In this document: positions 8,351-18,592 of the stretch, one piece after another | Layout of the letters: each line of letters opens with the position of its first letter | How positions within the stretch are numbered: position 1 is the stretch's first letter | Assembly: GCF_002078175.1 (NCBI RefSeq) | Contig: NZ_MWFK01000002.1 | Coordinates: forward strand, 434,001 to 498,000 | Source: Streptomyces sp. M41(2017) | Lineage (GTDB): Bacteria; Actinomycetota; Actinomycetes; Streptomycetales; Streptomycetaceae | Length of the DNA: 64,000 bases | Direction: 5' to 3' | Notes under the pieces: generated by a model | Database searches by the model: none | The model's input: the letters and a program-made list of their open reading frames with translations, nothing else | What the model was told of the DNA's origin: nothing | Made by a program: the position numbers and the translations under genes

Positions 8351-11300
8351 GTGCCGATAAGATCCCATCCCCCCTTCCCCCGGGTGATCCTCGCGAGAAC
8401 AGGCCGGCGGCCTCGCCGGCCGTTGCGCGCGACCGTCGCCGTGCTGCTCAGCGGAGCTCTCGGCGTCGCCGCGTTGGCGGGTGGCGGCACAGCCGCGGCA
8501 GCGCCCGCCGCGGCCTCGTCCGCGGGGTCCGGCGGGACGGACTACACCAGGCTCGTCGACCCGTTCGTCTCGACCGCCGGAGACGACGGCAACGACCTGC
8601 CGGGCGCGCAGGCACCGCACGGTCTGGCCAAGGTCAACCCGCTGACCACACCGGACCGCAACCACACCGGGTACGACCACGACGAGGACCACATCGCCGG
8701 TTTCACCGCGACGAACCTCGACGGGGTCGGCGGCTCGGGAGGCGGTGGCGACCTGCTCGTCGTACGACCTCCGTGCGCTACGACAAGCGCCCCGCGCCGA
8801 GCACGTACGCCCACGCCTACAGCCACGACGACGAGACGGCGACACCCGGCTCCTACCAGGTGGGCCTCGGCGCCGTCACCGGTACCGGCTCCTCGGTGCG
8901 ACAGGGCTCCGGCACCGTCAAGGCCGAGATGACCGCGACGACGCGTACGGCGCTCGAACGGTACAGCTTCCCCGCCGGGGCGGAGCCCGAACTCGTCCTG
9001 GACCTCGCGAACAACTTCACCAGCCGCACCCGTTCGACGATGAAGGCGACGAAGCTTCCGGACGGGACCACCTCGATCTCCGGACTCGTCGCCGGATCGT
9101 TCAACGGCACCTCCTACCAGCTGTATTACAACGCCACCACCAACGTCCCCGTGACCTCCCTGAAGAGCTGGGGCAACGACGGCAGGCTGGTCGACGCGAC
9201 CGCACAGGACGGGTCCGACACCGGCGCCGTCCTCGGGTTCGACACGTCCAGCGGCGACGACATCGAGCTGCGCATCACGCTGTCCCCGATCAGCGCCGAA
9301 CAGGCCGCGACCGACCAGCGGAACGAGGTGGGCCACCTCACCTTCGACCAGGCCCGCGCCCGGACGAAAGCGGAGTGGAACACGGCCCTCGGCGCCGTCG
9401 ACGTGCGGTCCTCGGCGAAGTCCGACCCGGGATCGACACTCACCAAGGAGTTCTACACCCACCTGTACCGCATGTACGCGCTGCCCGTGAACGCCACCAG
9501 CACCAGCGGCACGTACCGCGGCGCCGACGGAGCGGTGCACACGGCGAACGGCTACACGTACTACGACGGTTGGTCCACCTGGGACGACTTCCGCAAGTAC
9601 TCCGTCGAGGCGTACATCGACCCGTCCACCTACCGCGACATGGTGCAGTCGCTGATCGAGCTGTTCGCCGACGCGCGCGCCTCGGGCAAGAGCCTCGGCA
9701 GCCTCACCCACTCGGTGCCGACCGTGCGCTGGGAGCGCTCGGCGGTCCTGGTCGCCGACGCCCTGTCGAAGGGCTACAAGAACTTCGACCGCCTCGATGA
9801 GGCGTACCCGGCGCTGCTGTCGTACTCCGGGTACTACACGGGGGCACAACTGCGGCAGGGATACGTCACCGGCGATCCCGGTACGACCGTCCAACGCGGC
9901 TACGACCAGTGGGCGTTGTCCGTCATCGCCGGCGCACTCGGCAAGGAGGATGACGCGAAGAAGCTGCGCGCCCAGTCGACGATGGCGATCGACAACCTCG
10001 TGAAGTCGGGCGCCTGGACCGCGGCCGACGGCACGAAGGTCGGTCTGCTCACGCCGCGTGCCGCGGGAGGCGACTGGCAGGCCGCCGACTACGAGAAGTT
10101 CGAGGCGGCCGGCCTCTACCAGGGGACGCTCTGGCAATACCACTGGTACGACGCCTACGACATGGGCGGGCTCATCAAGGCCATGGGCGGCGAGAAGGCC
10201 GGCAAGGCGGCGGTCAAGCACATGTTCGGCGAGGACTCCGGTGCCGACGACGGTTCGACGATGCTGCACTCCAACGCGAACGAGATCGACCTGCAGGCCC
10301 CGTACCTTTTCAACTACGTCGGTGAGCCGAGTCTGACGCAGAAGTGGGTGCGCGCCATCTACACCGGCACGACCTGGAACCGCTACATCGCGACGGGTTC
10401 CACGAACGAAGCCCCCAGTTCCGGCGGCCAGTTCACACCGCCGGTCAGGACCCAGGTCTACAAGCTGTCCCCGAACGGCTTCCTGCCGACCATGGACAAC
10501 GACGCGGGCACCATGTCGACGATGTTCGTCGGCGCCGCGCTGGGTCTGTTCCCGGTCACCGCAGGTTCCAGCCAGTTCCAGATCGGCAGCCCGTTCTTCG
10601 ACTCCACGACGATCACCTACGCCAACGGCAAGCGGTTCACGGTGAAGGCCGACGGGGTGTCTCCGAGCACCTACTACGTGCAGAACGCGACCCTGAACGG
10701 CAAGCGGTTCGACAACACGTGGCTCGACTACTCCCAGATCATCTCCGGCGGAACCCTGGACTTCACCATGGGCTCCAGGCCGTCCCAGTGGGGCACCCGT
10801 ACGGAGCCGGCCTACTCGCTCAACACCGACACGGGCGACAGCGGTACGGGGACGGGCAGGGGCGAGACCGTCGTCTCCGCCCGGCCCGCGACCGTCGACA
10901 CCGCCGCGGACGGGTCCGTCGACGGCAGCGTGAAACTCACGCTCTCCGGGCCGGCGTCGTTCGCCGCCCGCAACGGGACCAGCCTGACCAGGACGGGGGC
11001 GGCGACCGTGACCGGCCTCCCGGGCGGCGTCACGGCGGACCTGCGGGTCACCGGCTCACGCACGGCGACACTCTCCCTCGACGGCGCCACGCAGGTCGAC
11101 GCGCGCTTCGGCATCACCTTCCAGGACGCGGCCTTCGCGCACGGCGTGCGGGCCTCCACGGTGCACGGCACCGGGACATCTCCCGCCGACCCGCTCGTCG
11201 TCTCCGCGGCCGCGGTGCGGCGCAAGGCCCTCGGTGCACTCGTCGACCAGGCGTCGCTGGTGCGCAGCGGCAACTACGCCGACGGCTCGTGGACCCTGTT

Positions 11301-14300
11301 CCGTGCGGCACTCGACCGCGCACGGACCGTCCTCGCGAACAGCACGTCCGCGACGGGCACCCTCATGGCCGCGGACGACGCCCTGCAGTCCGCCGTAACC
11401 GCCCTCACCATCGACGAGGGCGGCTACGCCGTCCTGCAGGCCGAATCGCCCGACGAGAAGGAAGGCCCCAGCCTCACGAGCGAGAAGAACAACTCGGACG
11501 GCAACCTCGGCGGCGTGACCGAGGGAGCGTGGGAGCGCTACACCAAGCTGGACTTCGGCGGCGTCGCGCCGCGCAGCATCTCGGTCCGCTACGCCAACTC
11601 GCAGGCGGCGAACGCGAAGCCGAGCAGCGTCGACATCCACGCCGGCGCGGCCGACGGTCCCGTCGTCGCCACCGTCCAGCTCCCGGGGACCGGCGGCTGG
11701 CAGTACTACTCCACCGTGCAGGCGGCCGTGTCCGATCCGGACGCCCTGCTCGACGCGTCGAGTGCGACCTTCGTCTTCCACTCCCCCTCAGGCCAGCAAT
11801 GGGTGTCGAACTTCGACTGGTACCAGTTCTCGCCGTACGAGGTCTCCTCGTCCCCGTCGACCACGCTCGCCACACTGACCGCGGTGAACAGCACCACGAC
11901 GGGCGGTGGCGCCTCGCCGCTCAACCTCTCGAACGGCATCTTCGAGAACGTGACGAACGGGGCGTGGGCCGAGTGGAAGGACACCGACCTCCGCGACGGC
12001 GCCGACACCGTCACCGTTCGCTATGACAAGCCCCAGTCGCGCGCCGCGTCGGACTCGCACATCGAGCTGCACCTCGGCTCGAAGGACGGAACGAAGAGCG
12101 TCGAGGTCCCCCTCGACTACAGCGGGTCGGGCTGGGGAACGATCGCGACCACCAGCGTGCACCTCGACCCGAGCGTCTTCAGCGGTGTCCAGGACGTGTA
12201 CGCCGCCTTCGTCTCCAGCACACAGTCGGCGTCCCAGCCGTACGTGGGGAACATCTACGCGCTGAGCCTGACCCAGGACTCCGCCGCTCCCGTGGGATTC
12301 GACGCCACCGCCTTCCACTCGAACAGCGGCGGCGGGCTCAAGAGCGAGCCGGTCGGCTGGACCGGTTCGGGTTCCACCACCGATCTCGGCGGCACCTACG
12401 ACGGAGCGTGGCTCAGCTACGGGAACGTCGACTTCGGCACCTCTCCCAAGAGCACCGTCACGATCACCTACGCGAACAACTCCGCCCGTTGCGGCACCGG
12501 TTCGGCCGTGCAGCTCTATCTGGACTCCTTCGACTCGGCCGACCCCGGAACGCCGGACGCGATCATGCCGCTGCCGGTCACGGGAGCCGCGTGGTCGTCA
12601 GGTGGGACCACAAGTCTGACGCTGCCCAAGGCGGTCACGGGCGCACACGCCGTCTTCCTGCGGTTGACGACGAACCCCGACTCCTCGCACCCCTACGTCG
12701 CGAACCTGGGCCGCGTCACGTTCAATCACGTCGACACACCCGCCGTCACGGACAGGTCCGGCCTGCGCAAGGCGATCGACCAGTACGCGGGCCTCTCCGG
12801 CGACGCGGCACGCTACGACACGATCGACTTCGGGGTGTACCGGCGCGAACTCGCCGCCGCCCGCGCCCTCGTCGACGCCGACAGCGCGTCCCAACTCGAG
12901 GTCGACACCCGGACCCGCAGCCTCACCCTCGCCGCCAGGCAGCTGGTCCCCTTGCCGAGGCTGCGCCTGGAGGACCTGGTCACGACCGCCTCAGCCCTTC
13001 AGGACGCGCGCTACACGGACGCCTCGTGGAAGGCCTTCACCACGGCACTCGCCGAGGCGAGGACCGCGGTCGGGAGCGACACGGCCTCGGACGAGACCCT
13101 CTCCGCTCGGTACGACACCCTCCACCGCGCCCTGTCCGGGCTCACCACCAGGCCCAGATCGGTACCGGCCGCGCCTGACGCGGTGTCGGCGACGTCGTCC
13201 GGCACGAGCGTGACCGTCGCCTGGGCCCCGCCCGAGGACACGGGTGGCGCACCGGTCACCGGCTACCGGATCGCTCTGAACGACGGCCGCCAGGTCGAGG
13301 TCCACGACGCGGACAGCCGCAGCACGACGTTCACCTGGCTGCGACCGGGTACGTACAGCGCCCGCGTCCGGGCGGTGAACGCCGTCGGCATCTCGTACCC
13401 GAGCACGCCCACGGCACCCGTGGTGACCGGCGGCGGCAAGCCGCAGAGGCCCACCGTGACCGGAGTGGTCACCGACGGCGAGCAGGTCCGCGTGACCTGG
13501 CGGCCTGCCGCCGACGGCGGGTTCCCGATCCTCGGCTACACCGTGGCCCTCGGGGACGGAACCACCGCACACGTCTCCGCCACGACCCGCACGGCCTTGC
13601 TCACCACCCCGGTCAGGGCGAAGGCACACACGGCCACCGTCACCGCGGTCACGGCGGCCGGAACCTCCGACGAGTCCACCACGACACCGCAGCGGAGCAC
13701 CCGGGCGGATGCCTCCGACCCGGCCTACGTGTCGTCGCCCTTCCCGGACGAGACGCTCAACGCGGCCTACGCGTCGGACAAGTGGCCGGGGACCGGAGAC
13801 GGGACCGACTACTTCTCGCAGCTGCTCAACGGCATCGAGGGCCTCGGCCCGGACATCCTCGGCGCCAACACCAAGGTGCCTCAGGGCAGTGCGCCGGCCG
13901 CCGAGAACGACCGGATCGCCATCCGCATCAACAACGCGGCGACGCAGAAGGAGGTGGACCGCGCCGAGGTCGACGCGACCAACAGTTCCACCGTCACCAT
14001 GGCCGACGGCCTCGGCTCCCGGCTCGGGCGGATCTACAGCGACGCCCTGAGCGGCGGTCAACTGCCCAAGACCAGCGCCTTGTTCTCCCGTGTCACCAGG
14101 GATCTCGACAAGGTCGACGCGGCGAAGAACCACTACGGCTACCAACGTCCGTACGTGCGGCTCGGGTTCGTCGGCGACGGCGGCCGCGTCCACGAGTCGC
14201 AGGACGGCTCGTACGGGAGTCTCGCCACCAGCGGCTCCTACCCCAGCGGCCACACCTACGGCGGCTACGAGGCCGGGACCGTCCTCGCCACGCTTCTTCC

Positions 14301-15330
14301 GGAGCTGGCGCCGTCGATCCTGGCGCGCACCTCGGAGTACGGGGACAACCGCGTCGTCCTCGGGTTCCACTACCCGTTGGACGTCATGGGCGGCCGGATC
14401 TCCGGTCAGGCCACCGTGGCGCACCGGTGGGCGGACCCAGACTTCGCGAAGCTGCTGCTGCAGGCGCACACCGAGATGGAGAACGTACTGCTCGATCAGT
14501 GCGAGAAGGAGGGATACGGGGACACGCTCGCGGCCTGCCAGGGCGACGCGTACGCGGGGCTGAGCACGGCGCAGGACGTCGACCTGTACACGCGGCGCCT
14601 GACCTACGGGTTCTCCCAGGTGGGCAAGGCGGGGCAGGCCGTCGAGGCGCCGTCGGACGCGGCGGCGCTGCTGATCACGGCCTTCCCGGATCTCACCACC
14701 GAGCAGCGCACGCAGATCCTGGAGCAGACGGCGACGGACTCCGGGTATCCGCTCGACCTCACGGCGGACGGCCGGGCGAGCTGGCAGCGGATCAACCTGG
14801 CGGCGGCGATGGCGGCGCGGGTCGTCGTGAGCCCCGACGGGTCGGTGACGGTGCAGAACTTCTCGGACGCCACCAAGGCCAGTGTCGCCGACGCGAAGGC
14901 GATCACTGTGGGGGGTGCCGCGATCGACGGGTTCGATCCGGACGGGTCCACGTACGTCGTCGACTGGCCGAAGAACGCGAGGATCCCGGCCGTCTCCGCC
15001 GCACCTGCCCAGGCCGGTGCGCGGGTCAAGGTCACGGACGGCGGTTCGGTCCTGTCCTCGACCGGCTCCCGGTTCACCACCCGCACCATCAAGGTCACCT
15101 CGGCGAACGGTTCGGTCACCCGGACCTACACGCTGGGGTTCCGGCCCTCGGACCGCGACGACCGACCGGTGGCGGCCGGCGGCACGGCCGATGACCGGGC
15201 CGCCGGAGCGGCCACCCTGTGGGACCCCGCGGGCAGCGGGCCGGGCTCTCCCGGCGGCACCGGACGCTGGTCGCCGGCGACCGAGTGGGCACCGCCCGTC
15301 AGGCCCTCCGGTATCGAAGGAGGGCAGTGA
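8351..15330 (+). pseudogene. Giant secreted GH92 alpha-mannosidase / PAP2 phosphatase fusion, frameshifted near 8765
   Basis: The reconstructed product has about 2,326 residues: signal peptide (1-50); GH92 alpha-mannosidase (about 62-826, with DYTRLVDPFVSTAGDDGN, NEIDLQAPYLFNYVGEPS and DNDAGTMS); a beta-domain; FIVAR (956-1023); three CBM6-like modules (about 1026-1461); two FIVAR-like helical units (1466-1598); two Fn3 domains (1603-1780); a PAP2 acid phosphatase (about 1790-2040) with complete KX6RP, PSGH and RX5HX3D motifs; and a C-terminal beta-domain. GH92 enzymes trim alpha-mannans. The N-terminal 138 codons are in another frame from the rest. Restoring one C in GTAC(C)GACC at 8765 gives the expected LLVVPTSVRYDK. 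Start is GTG 8351 after GGAGAAG. The phosphatase fusion suggests phosphomannan as substrate (inference). The rest is intact, so an assembly error is quite possible. Confidence 0.85.
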
Positions 15331-15347
15331 CGGGCGAGTGACGGGCG

Positions 15348-15388
15348 GGCCCCTCTGGACGAACCGACACGGTTCGTCCAGAGGGGCC
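15348..15388. terminator. Strong stem-loop terminator between convergent genes
   Basis: A perfect 19-bp stem (15348-15366 with 15370-15388) with a 3-base loop. It lies just after the GH92 stop and before the stop of the convergent lipoprotein gene, so it probably ends both transcripts. Confidence 0.85.
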
Positions 15389-15403
15389 GTCGCCGTGACG
15401 GGG

Positions 15404-16084
15404 TCAGCTCTTCCCCAAGGCCCGTGATCCCGTTGGGCACGCGGTGCGCACGCCTTGCCGCGACGCCTCGACGAGCGAGCGGTCCTTGTCGTGCCACGTC
15501 GCGACCTCGGGCGCTTCGGTGCAGTCCACCGTGCTGCCGCCGTAGACGCGGATGCCGACCGCATGCCCCCGGGACGGTGCGACGCCCCCGCGACAGGTCC
15601 GTCTGAAGTCGGCTTCCACCGCCTGCCCGAACTTCAGTTGTACGTAGACCCCGGCCGCGGGCATCGTGTACGACAGGACCGATCCGTCCGACCTCCCGGG
15701 TTCGATCTCCCCCGGCCCGTACAGAATCTTCAGGTCGCTGTAGGCCTCGAGCTTCCGCACGACCGCCGCAGGGTCGACGTCCGGGCCCTGTTCCACCGTG
15801 ACCTTCGCCTTCGGGTGTGGCACCGGCTCAGCCGCGTCGGTGAAACCCCCACCGCCCTTGCCGAGGACATGCGGCTCGGAGACACCCGCCAGAAAGGCGT
15901 GTTTCGTGGGCTTGGACCAGGTGTACTTCGCGGCCACGCACCGCGGGGGTTCGGTCGGCGTGGCCGTTCCGGTCGCCCCAGTCGCGGCGACACGCGGCCT
16001 GGCATCACCCGAACTGCACGCAGCCGTCCCCGAGAGAAACGCGCAGACTGCGAGCGCGACAAGCGCCGACTGCTTGTAGGTCAT
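15404..16084 (-). CDS. Putative lipoprotein
   Basis: A 226-residue protein with a short positive N-terminus, hydrophobic core (ALVALAVCAFLSG) and lipobox-like TAACSS, predicting a lipid-anchored extracellular protein. The mature part has no domain I recognise. It contains a Gly-rich turn (LGKGGGGF), a KVTVEQGPDVDPAAVVRKLEAYSD segment and three further Cys. The ATG at 16084 was chosen because the signal peptide begins there; the upstream extension (GTG-rich and Arg/His-rich) is not signal-like. It is convergent with GH92 across a strong terminator. Function unknown. Confidence 0.75.
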   Translation of the reverse strand: MTYKQSALVALAVCAFLSGTAACSSGDARPRVAATGATGTATPTEPPRCVAAKYTWSKPTKHAFLAGVSEPHVLGKGGGGFTDAAEPVPHPKAKVTVEQGPDVDPAAVVRKLEAYSDLKILYGPGEIEPGRSDGSVLSYTMPAAGVYVQLKFGQAVEADFRRTCRGGVAPSRGHAVGIRVYGGSTVDCTEAPEVATWHDKDRSLVEASRQGVRTACPTGSRALGKS

Positions 16085-16546
16085 ACTCGGCCCCCCCCGG
16101 TCGACGTACGGCTGCAGCGGTATCCCGCCCTTGAGGATCACGGGGCGCTGAGTGGAAAGCACTCTGCCCGCCCGGAACACCGCCGCACAACGGACTTGAG
16201 CTACCTCTGATGTTGATGACGGCGACGCGCGCAGGAGGAGGTCACGTGTGCCGGGGTCGTGCCCATGGCCCGGATGGTGCCACCCCCACTGACAACGCCT
16301 TCGCCCGCGACCGGTCACCAGCCCCGGGCGGTGGTCCCACCGCTGGTGCGGAGGCCGTCCCCTCGTCCGCCGGCGACGGCGGCCGGGGAAGCTGCCGGAA
16401 AGGACGCTTCCGGGAGGACCGGGCCACAGCGGTCGTGACGCCGAGCGCGTCGAGACGAACCAGCATTGCGCACGCGCCGCCCGTCACGCAGAATGCGCAG
16501 TTCAAGCGGGGTCTCAGGAAGGTTCCGCCGGACGAACGGGGGACGC
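16085..16546. other. Intergenic region, nothing recognised
   Basis: About 460 bases between a lipoprotein gene and a possible small membrane protein. It contains short GC-rich inverted repeats and a GGAGGAGG near 16242 followed by a GTG, but the ORF behind it has no protein-like composition. No supported feature. Confidence 0.35.
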
Positions 16547-16735
16547 GTGGGCGTCATTGTCGCCTTGGCCGCTGTGTTCGCCGGAGCGATCACGGGCTGC
16601 CTGCTCGTGCTGCGGCGCAGGGGCGGGACAGGAGAACGCGGGGCCCTGGAGCGCGGGGCTGCCGGACATGAGCTCGCACGAGGGCTGGGCGGTGCGAACA
16701 CCACGCATCAGAACACCGGGTCCTTCGGAACCTGA
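16547..16735 (+). CDS. Possible small single-pass membrane protein
   Basis: A 62-codon ORF starting with GTG at 16547. The N-terminus is one clear hydrophobic segment (GVIVALAAVFAGAITGCLLV) followed at once by LRRRGG, the pattern of an N-out/C-in single-span protein. The C-terminal tail is Gly/Arg/Glu-rich and hydrophilic. A GGGGGAC stretch upstream could serve as ribosome binding site. The membrane segment in the right place argues for a real gene, but the size and lack of a known family keep this uncertain. Confidence 0.4.
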   Translation: MGVIVALAAVFAGAITGCLLVLRRRGGTGERGALERGAAGHELARGLGGANTTHQNTGSFGT

Positions 16736-16885
16736 GTCCGGGCATCCGTCCTCTCGGCCGCGTCGCGAGCCGGAAGCCGATCCCCCGTGAGCCCACGTCG
16801 CGGGATCGGGTGACCCCGCCCGTGACGGCTGCCGTCGCCTCGCGTTCCGCGAGGACGTGGGCAGCCCGTCGGGAACGGCACGGCT

Positions 16886-17896
16886 CTAGGCGACTTCGAG
16901 CACGATCTTGCCCCGGAGGTGTCCCCGGGCGGCGCGTTCGTGGGCCGCTCGGGCGTCCGCGAGGGCGAAGGTGCTGTCGATCGCGACGCGGACCGTGCCG
17001 GCCTCGAGGAGGGCCGCCAGTTCGGCGAGTTGCGCGCCGCTGGAGCGGACCTGGGTGCTCGAGACGGTGACGCCCAGCTTCGTGGTCTCGTCCTCGTCGA
17101 ACTCCCCGGGGAGCACCGCGAACTGCGCGCCACCGCGCTTGAGCGTACGCAGGAAGCGCCTGCTGCCGGGGCCACCGACGGTGTCGAGTACCAGGTCGAT
17201 GCCGTGGACGAGTTCCTCGGGGCGACTCCTGGTGTAGTCGATGAACCGGTCGGCGCCGAGCTCCCGCAGGAAGGACTCGTGCGTGCCCGATGCCACGGCG
17301 ATGACGTGGGCTCCCTTCCACTTCGCCAGCTGGAGCGCGAAGTGGCCCACGCCGCCCGCGGCGCCGTTGACGAGGATCCTCGAGTCCGCGTCGAGCGTCG
17401 TCGGACGATGCCGCGCCTCCTGGAAGGGCGAGGGGTGGTCGTGTCCGGCCTCGATCAGGAACTGCCACGCCGTCAGCCCCGCCATGGGCGCCCCCGCCGC
17501 GTGCACGTGGTCGATGCCCGCTGGTTTGTGGGCGAGGTCCGCCGCCGGCGCGGCCACGTACTCGGCGTAGGCCCTTCCCTCGAAGCTGGGGAACCGGAGG
17601 AGTCCGAAGACCTCGTCGCCTACCGAGAAGCCCTCCACATCCGGGGCGAGCGCCTCGACGACACCCGACACATCGGTTCCCGGAATCACCGGGAGGCCGA
17701 CTGTCGACTCCGTCTCGCCGGGCATCGTGGTCATCCCGCCCCGCAGGTACCAGTCCGGAGGATTGACGCCGGCCGCGCGGACGCGGACGAGCACCTCACC
17801 GGGCGCCGGCTCGGGAACGGGCACCTGCTCGTACCGCAGGACCTCCGGACCGCCGTGCTCGTGGAGCCGGACCGCCCTCATCGTGTGTGCCGCCAT
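16886..17896 (-). CDS. NADP-dependent MDR oxidoreductase (zinc-independent quinone reductase type)
   Basis: A 336-residue medium-chain reductase using NAD(P)H to reduce quinones or enones. It has an N-terminal GroES-like domain with PAPGEVLVRVRAAGVNPPDW, then the Rossmann motif NGAAGGVGHFALQLAK near residue 170. It lacks the Cys cluster of zinc-binding ADHs. The start ATG at 17896 has AGGAGAGGAAG just upstream. It is divergent from a TetR gene with a composite palindromic operator between them, so the pair probably forms an inducible detoxification unit. The real substrate is unknown. Confidence 0.9.
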   Translation of the reverse strand: MAAHTMRAVRLHEHGGPEVLRYEQVPVPEPAPGEVLVRVRAAGVNPPDWYLRGGMTTMPGETESTVGLPVIPGTDVSGVVEALAPDVEGFSVGDEVFGLLRFPSFEGRAYAEYVAAPAADLAHKPAGIDHVHAAGAPMAGLTAWQFLIEAGHDHPSPFQEARHRPTTLDADSRILVNGAAGGVGHFALQLAKWKGAHVIAVASGTHESFLRELGADRFIDYTRSRPEELVHGIDLVLDTVGGPGSRRFLRTLKRGGAQFAVLPGEFDEDETTKLGVTVSSTQVRSSGAQLAELAALLEAGTVRVAIDSTFALADARAAHERAARGHLRGKIVLEVA

Positions 17897-17928
17897 CTTC
17901 CTCTCCTGACCGAGTCGGGGGATACACT

Positions 17929-17993
17929 TATCCGGATCGGCGATCCACATAAATGGACCACTGGTCCGAATATATGGACCACCGATCCGGATA
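17929..17993. promoter_or_regulatory. Composite TetR operator
   Basis: Outer 12-bp perfect arms TATCCGGATCGG (17929-17940) and CCGATCCGGATA (17982-17993) enclose an inner palindrome GGACCactGGTCC (17955-17967), with a further ATGGACC copy at 17975-17980. It fills the divergent spacer between the MDR and TetR genes, fitting cooperative TetR dimer binding that represses both. Confidence 0.7.
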
Positions 17994-18007
17994 GTCAAGG
18001 AGGACAG

Positions 18008-18592
18008 ATGCGGGCCGACGCCAGGAAGAACCGCGATCACCTGCTCGCCGTGGCGGGCTCCGTCATCGCCGAGCAGGGCGTCGACGCGTCGATGCGTGAC
18101 ATCGCACGGCGGGCCGACGTCGGGCTCGCGACGCTGCTGCGGCACTATCCGACCCGCGAGGCACTGCTCGAGGCGCTGCTCCGCACGAGCTTCGACGAGC
18201 TGACCACAAAAGCGGGCGAACTCGAGACGTCGAGTTCGCCCGCGGATGCTCTCGTCGCGTGGCTCCGTGACTGCGTGGCGTGGACCACCGAGTACCGGGG
18301 GGTGACCGTGCTGATGGCGGCCGCCATCGAGGACACCGAGTCCGCGCTCCACGCGTCGTGCGTGACCCTGCGGGCAGCCGGAGCGCGGCTCCTCACCCGC
18401 GCGCAGGAGGCGGGCGGGGCGCGGACCGACGTGGACGGCACCGACCTGTTCGCGCTCGTGGCCGCGCTCGCGTGGCTGGGCGACCAGCCCTCACTCGCGC
18501 CGCGCGCCGATCACCTCTTCGGTGTCGTGGCGAACGCGCTCCTGACGGACGCCAGGAGCGCCGGCTCCGCGGGGATGCCGTCCCGGGGTTAG
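18008..18592 (+). CDS. TetR family transcriptional regulator
   Basis: A 194-residue repressor. The N-terminal helix-turn-helix is classic (HLLAVAGSVIAEQGVDASMR then DIARRADVGLATLLRHYPTR, about residues 10-55). The C-terminal helical domain would bind a ligand. The ATG at 18008 follows AAGGAGGACAG. It is divergent from the MDR oxidoreductase and the operator between them makes that gene the probable target. Its stop codon overlaps that of the convergent FG-GAP gene by a few bases (TTAG). Confidence 0.93.
   Translation: MRADARKNRDHLLAVAGSVIAEQGVDASMRDIARRADVGLATLLRHYPTREALLEALLRTSFDELTTKAGELETSSSPADALVAWLRDCVAWTTEYRGVTVLMAAAIEDTESALHASCVTLRAAGARLLTRAQEAGGARTDVDGTDLFALVAALAWLGDQPSLAPRADHLFGVVANALLTDARSAGSAGMPSRG

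Noticed and set aside
16246..16546. GTG ORF after GGAGGAGG
   Set aside because: Good ribosome-site look but the encoded sequence is Pro/Gly/Arg-rich without protein-like pattern.
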